Part shown: piece after piece, positions 13,623 through 13,918 of the stretch | Layout: each line of letters starts with the position of its first letter | Numbering within the stretch: position 1 is the first letter of the stretch | NCBI GenBank assembly: GCA_946184195.1 | Contig: CAMHEP010000029.1 | Location: 1 to 13,918, forward strand | Reading direction: 5' to 3' | DNA: 13,918 nt | DNA from: an uncultured Bacteroidales bacterium | Lineage (GTDB): Bacteria > Bacteroidota > Bacteroidia > Bacteroidales > Paludibacteraceae | The notes under the pieces: generated by a model | The model's database searches: none | Told to the model about the DNA's origin: nothing | The model's input: only the letters and a program-made list of their open reading frames with translations | Translations under genes and position numbers: made by a program

Positions 13623-13918
13623 GTTTTGCCTCGTTCCACAGCCTATCCATCTCCTCCAAACTCATCTCGTTCAGGTTCTTACCTTGCTCCTTGGCGTGCT
13701 CTTCCACGTAGTTAAAGCGATGGATGAATTTCCTATTGGTCATCTCTAAGGCATTGTCAGGGCGTATCTTGTAGAGCCGTGCTGCATTGATGAGTGCAAA
13801 CAGCAAATCACCAAACTCCTGTGTCTGTTTGTCCGTGTCCATTCGATCCACCTCCTTCTCAAACTCGGCTATCTCCTCCTTTACTTTATCCCACACGTCC
13901 TCTCTCTTCTTCCAATCG
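13594..13918 (-). CDS. mazG: MazG nucleoside triphosphate pyrophosphohydrolase, C-terminal part (cut by window edge)
   Basis: The C-terminal ~107 codons of MazG are present; the reading frame stays open to the window edge. MazG hydrolyses nucleoside triphosphates to monophosphates plus pyrophosphate, cleaning up non-canonical or excess (p)ppGpp-linked nucleotides. Visible hallmarks are DWKKREDVWDKVKEEIAEFE, supplying the EExxE part, and EFGDLLFALINAARLYKI, supplying the ExxD metal-binding part, then the typical NRKFIHRFNYVEEHAKEQGK end. A GTG at 13896 is an internal Val codon, not the start. Its 3' end overlaps the convergent lipoprotein gene by 29 bases. Confidence 0.93.
   Translation of the reverse strand, partial: DWKKREDVWDKVKEEIAEFEKEVDRMDTDKQTQEFGDLLFALINAARLYKIRPDNALEMTNRKFIHRFNYVEEHAKEQGKNLNEMSLEEMDRLWNEAKLNEREDASK

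Overview
The window looks like Bacteroidales chromosome (phylum Bacteroidota). It carries a SusC/RagA-SusD/RagB outer-membrane pair, many lipoproteins with short N-terminal signals, a BspA-type leucine-rich-repeat protein and a DUF4302 protein. The promoters fit the Bacteroidota form TTTG-N20-TAnnTTTG. Genus cannot be fixed from the sequence alone. No mobile element, CRISPR array or rRNA was seen, and no gene-free gap exceeds 300 bases.

Layout, left to right. Positions 10-645 (minus) hold a small lipoprotein with its own well-formed promoter. Positions 800-2230 (minus) hold a predicted membrane regulator: lipoprotein-type signal, TPR-like repeats, one membrane helix and a C-terminal helix-turn-helix. 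Positions 2418-11361 (minus) hold a compact five-gene operon, transcribed in the order susC-like, susD-like, zinc metallopeptidase (frameshifted), DUF4302 lipoprotein, BspA-like LRR protein. It starts at a clear promoter near 11415-11446 and ends at an intrinsic terminator near 2312-2346. Positions 11598-12869 (minus) hold an M16 zinc peptidase. On the plus strand a promoter at 12872-12903 drives a tRNA-Leu(UAG), and only four bases after it a lipoprotein gene begins (13113-13622). That gene overlaps tail-to-tail with mazG (minus), which runs off the right edge.

How it may work together (inference). The SusC/SusD pair should form a TonB-dependent importer. The genes beside it encode surface or periplasmic proteins (a metallopeptidase-like lipoprotein, DUF4302, LRR) and no glycan-degrading enzymes, so a peptide or protein substrate is more plausible than a polysaccharide; the substrate is unknown. 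The TPR/membrane/HTH protein just downstream is a candidate regulator, but adjacency is the only evidence. The susC upstream region is unusually structured: five phased T-tracts (curved DNA), an 8-base direct repeat across the -7 box, and a palindromic repeat near the transcription start.

The main anomaly is an apparent two-base deletion exactly at the catalytic Glu codon of the peptidase HExxH motif. Other points of interest are the tRNA-lipoprotein junction, which would leave a nearly leaderless mRNA after tRNA processing, and an abrupt base-composition break inside the TPR regulator gene.
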